Shown in pieces: positions 63,681 through 64,000 of a DNA stretch of 64,000 nt. The first letter of the stretch is position 1. Each line of letters opens with the position of its first letter. The notes under the pieces were generated by a model. That model saw only the letters and a list, made by a program, of their open reading frames with translations, searched no databases and had not been told where the DNA came from. Source of the stretch: Rouxiella badensis (lineage in GTDB: Bacteria; Pseudomonadota; Gammaproteobacteria; Enterobacterales; Enterobacteriaceae); contig NZ_MRWE01000005.1 of assembly GCF_002093665.1 (NCBI RefSeq), forward strand, positions 105,454 through 169,453, read 5' to 3'. The position numbers were made by a program, and so were the translations under genes.

Positions 63681-64000
63681 ATGAATAATAAACTCAGGTC
63701 CGATACTAACACCTGCTCTATTTGTAATACGGAAATGCCTGCAGACGTGACGCATTGTTCAAACTGCAAGGCTCATATGATAAAAGGTTATATTGATGCA
63801 TCTGCAAGAAAATCGAGGCGGATGGCTGTGATTACTCTTTTAATTGCAAGCGCACTGACTTTCTACTATTTGTATCCTACTACCAGTAATCCTCCGATGC
63901 TTTTCCTGGCATTTGCCTTATCTATTGTGCTTTCATTCATATTTCCCTATATCTATTACAGAGTAAAAAATAAAAACAACATTATCTGGAAGCGTAAAGC
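63681..64000 (+). CDS. Zinc-ribbon membrane protein, tandem copy 2 (cut by window end)
   Basis: Starts at ATG 63681 and stays open to the end of the window (106 codons visible). It repeats the layout of copy 1: MNNKLRSDTNTCSICNTEMPADVTHCSNCKAHM (CxxC-x11-CxxC), two hydrophobic segments (MAVITLLIASALTFYYLY and MLFLAFALSIVLSFIFPYIYY) and the tail YRVKNKNNIIWKRKA, almost the same as in copy 1. The middle has diverged more. It is a tandem duplicate of the preceding gene; the end of the gene is outside the window. Confidence 0.75.
   Translation, partial: MNNKLRSDTNTCSICNTEMPADVTHCSNCKAHMIKGYIDASARKSRRMAVITLLIASALTFYYLYPTTSNPPMLFLAFALSIVLSFIFPYIYYRVKNKNNIIWKRK

Overview
The window is chromosomal DNA from a member of the Enterobacterales. 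The housekeeping proteins (TtcA, ZntB, Tpx, TyrR, XthA, SppA, AnsA, GapA, MsrB, YeaG/YeaH) resemble their Escherichia coli counterparts closely, and much of the E. coli gene order is kept: hslJ with a YdbJ-like lipoprotein, zntB-fnrS, ycjG/tpx facing tyrR, topB/ydjA/sppA/ansA/pncA, and yeaC/msrB/gapA/yeaD/yeaE/mipA/yeaG/yeaH. A KdgR-controlled pectate lyase and a KdgM-type porin point to a plant- or soil-associated genus, perhaps the Rahnella/Ewingella/Rouxiella/Serratia group. The sequence alone does not fix the genus.

Layout. 1-1,722: hslJ end, a tandem 120-bp repeat, a DUF333 lipoprotein and a YhiD/MgtC-type membrane protein. 1,900-6,867: a co-directional sulfur amino acid locus with a cystine-type ABC importer, a family-5 binding protein without signal peptide, and a MalY/PatB C-S lyase. 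6,917-13,601: polysaccharide locus with an alginate-lyase-family protein, a small ABM/ACT/ArsR operon, a PL9 exopectate lyase behind a perfect KdgR operator, and a KdgM porin. 13,941-24,117: ttcA; a dipeptide-type ABC importer led by a homocysteine methyltransferase gene whose promoter carries tandem MetJ boxes; the sRNA FnrS (not a protein gene); zntB; a small secreted protein; ycjG.

24,611-39,692: tpx and tyrR face each other as in E. coli, but about 13 kb is inserted between them. The insert is a ten-gene leftward cluster with a divergent LysR regulator. It encodes a second IlvD, a MetC-like lyase, an FMN monooxygenase, a BenE-type transporter, an enolase-superfamily enzyme, a GST, a free-standing acyl carrier protein, a GGCT-fold protein, an HEXXH-containing protein of unknown function and a ThDP decarboxylase. 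I do not recognise this combination as a described pathway, and it is the best candidate for an undescribed system.

39,943-48,698: xthA, nudG, topB, ydjA (without selD between topB and ydjA), sppA, ansA, pncA and a second methionine aminopeptidase. 49,026-53,899: a small Sec-secreted two-cysteine peptide beside a complete MacA/MacB/TolC-type exporter, a plausible peptide-export system inserted between pncA and yeaC. 53,987-64,000: yeaC to yeaH, with a CRP site before gapA and a sigma-54 promoter before yeaGH, then two tandem zinc-ribbon membrane proteins, the first coupled to a 46-codon ORF.

Theme: three separate loci handle organic sulfur (cystine import with C-S lyase; MetJ-controlled methyltransferase with importer; monooxygenase with C-S lyase in the island), beside plant-polymer breakdown and anaerobic or nitrogen-stress regulation.
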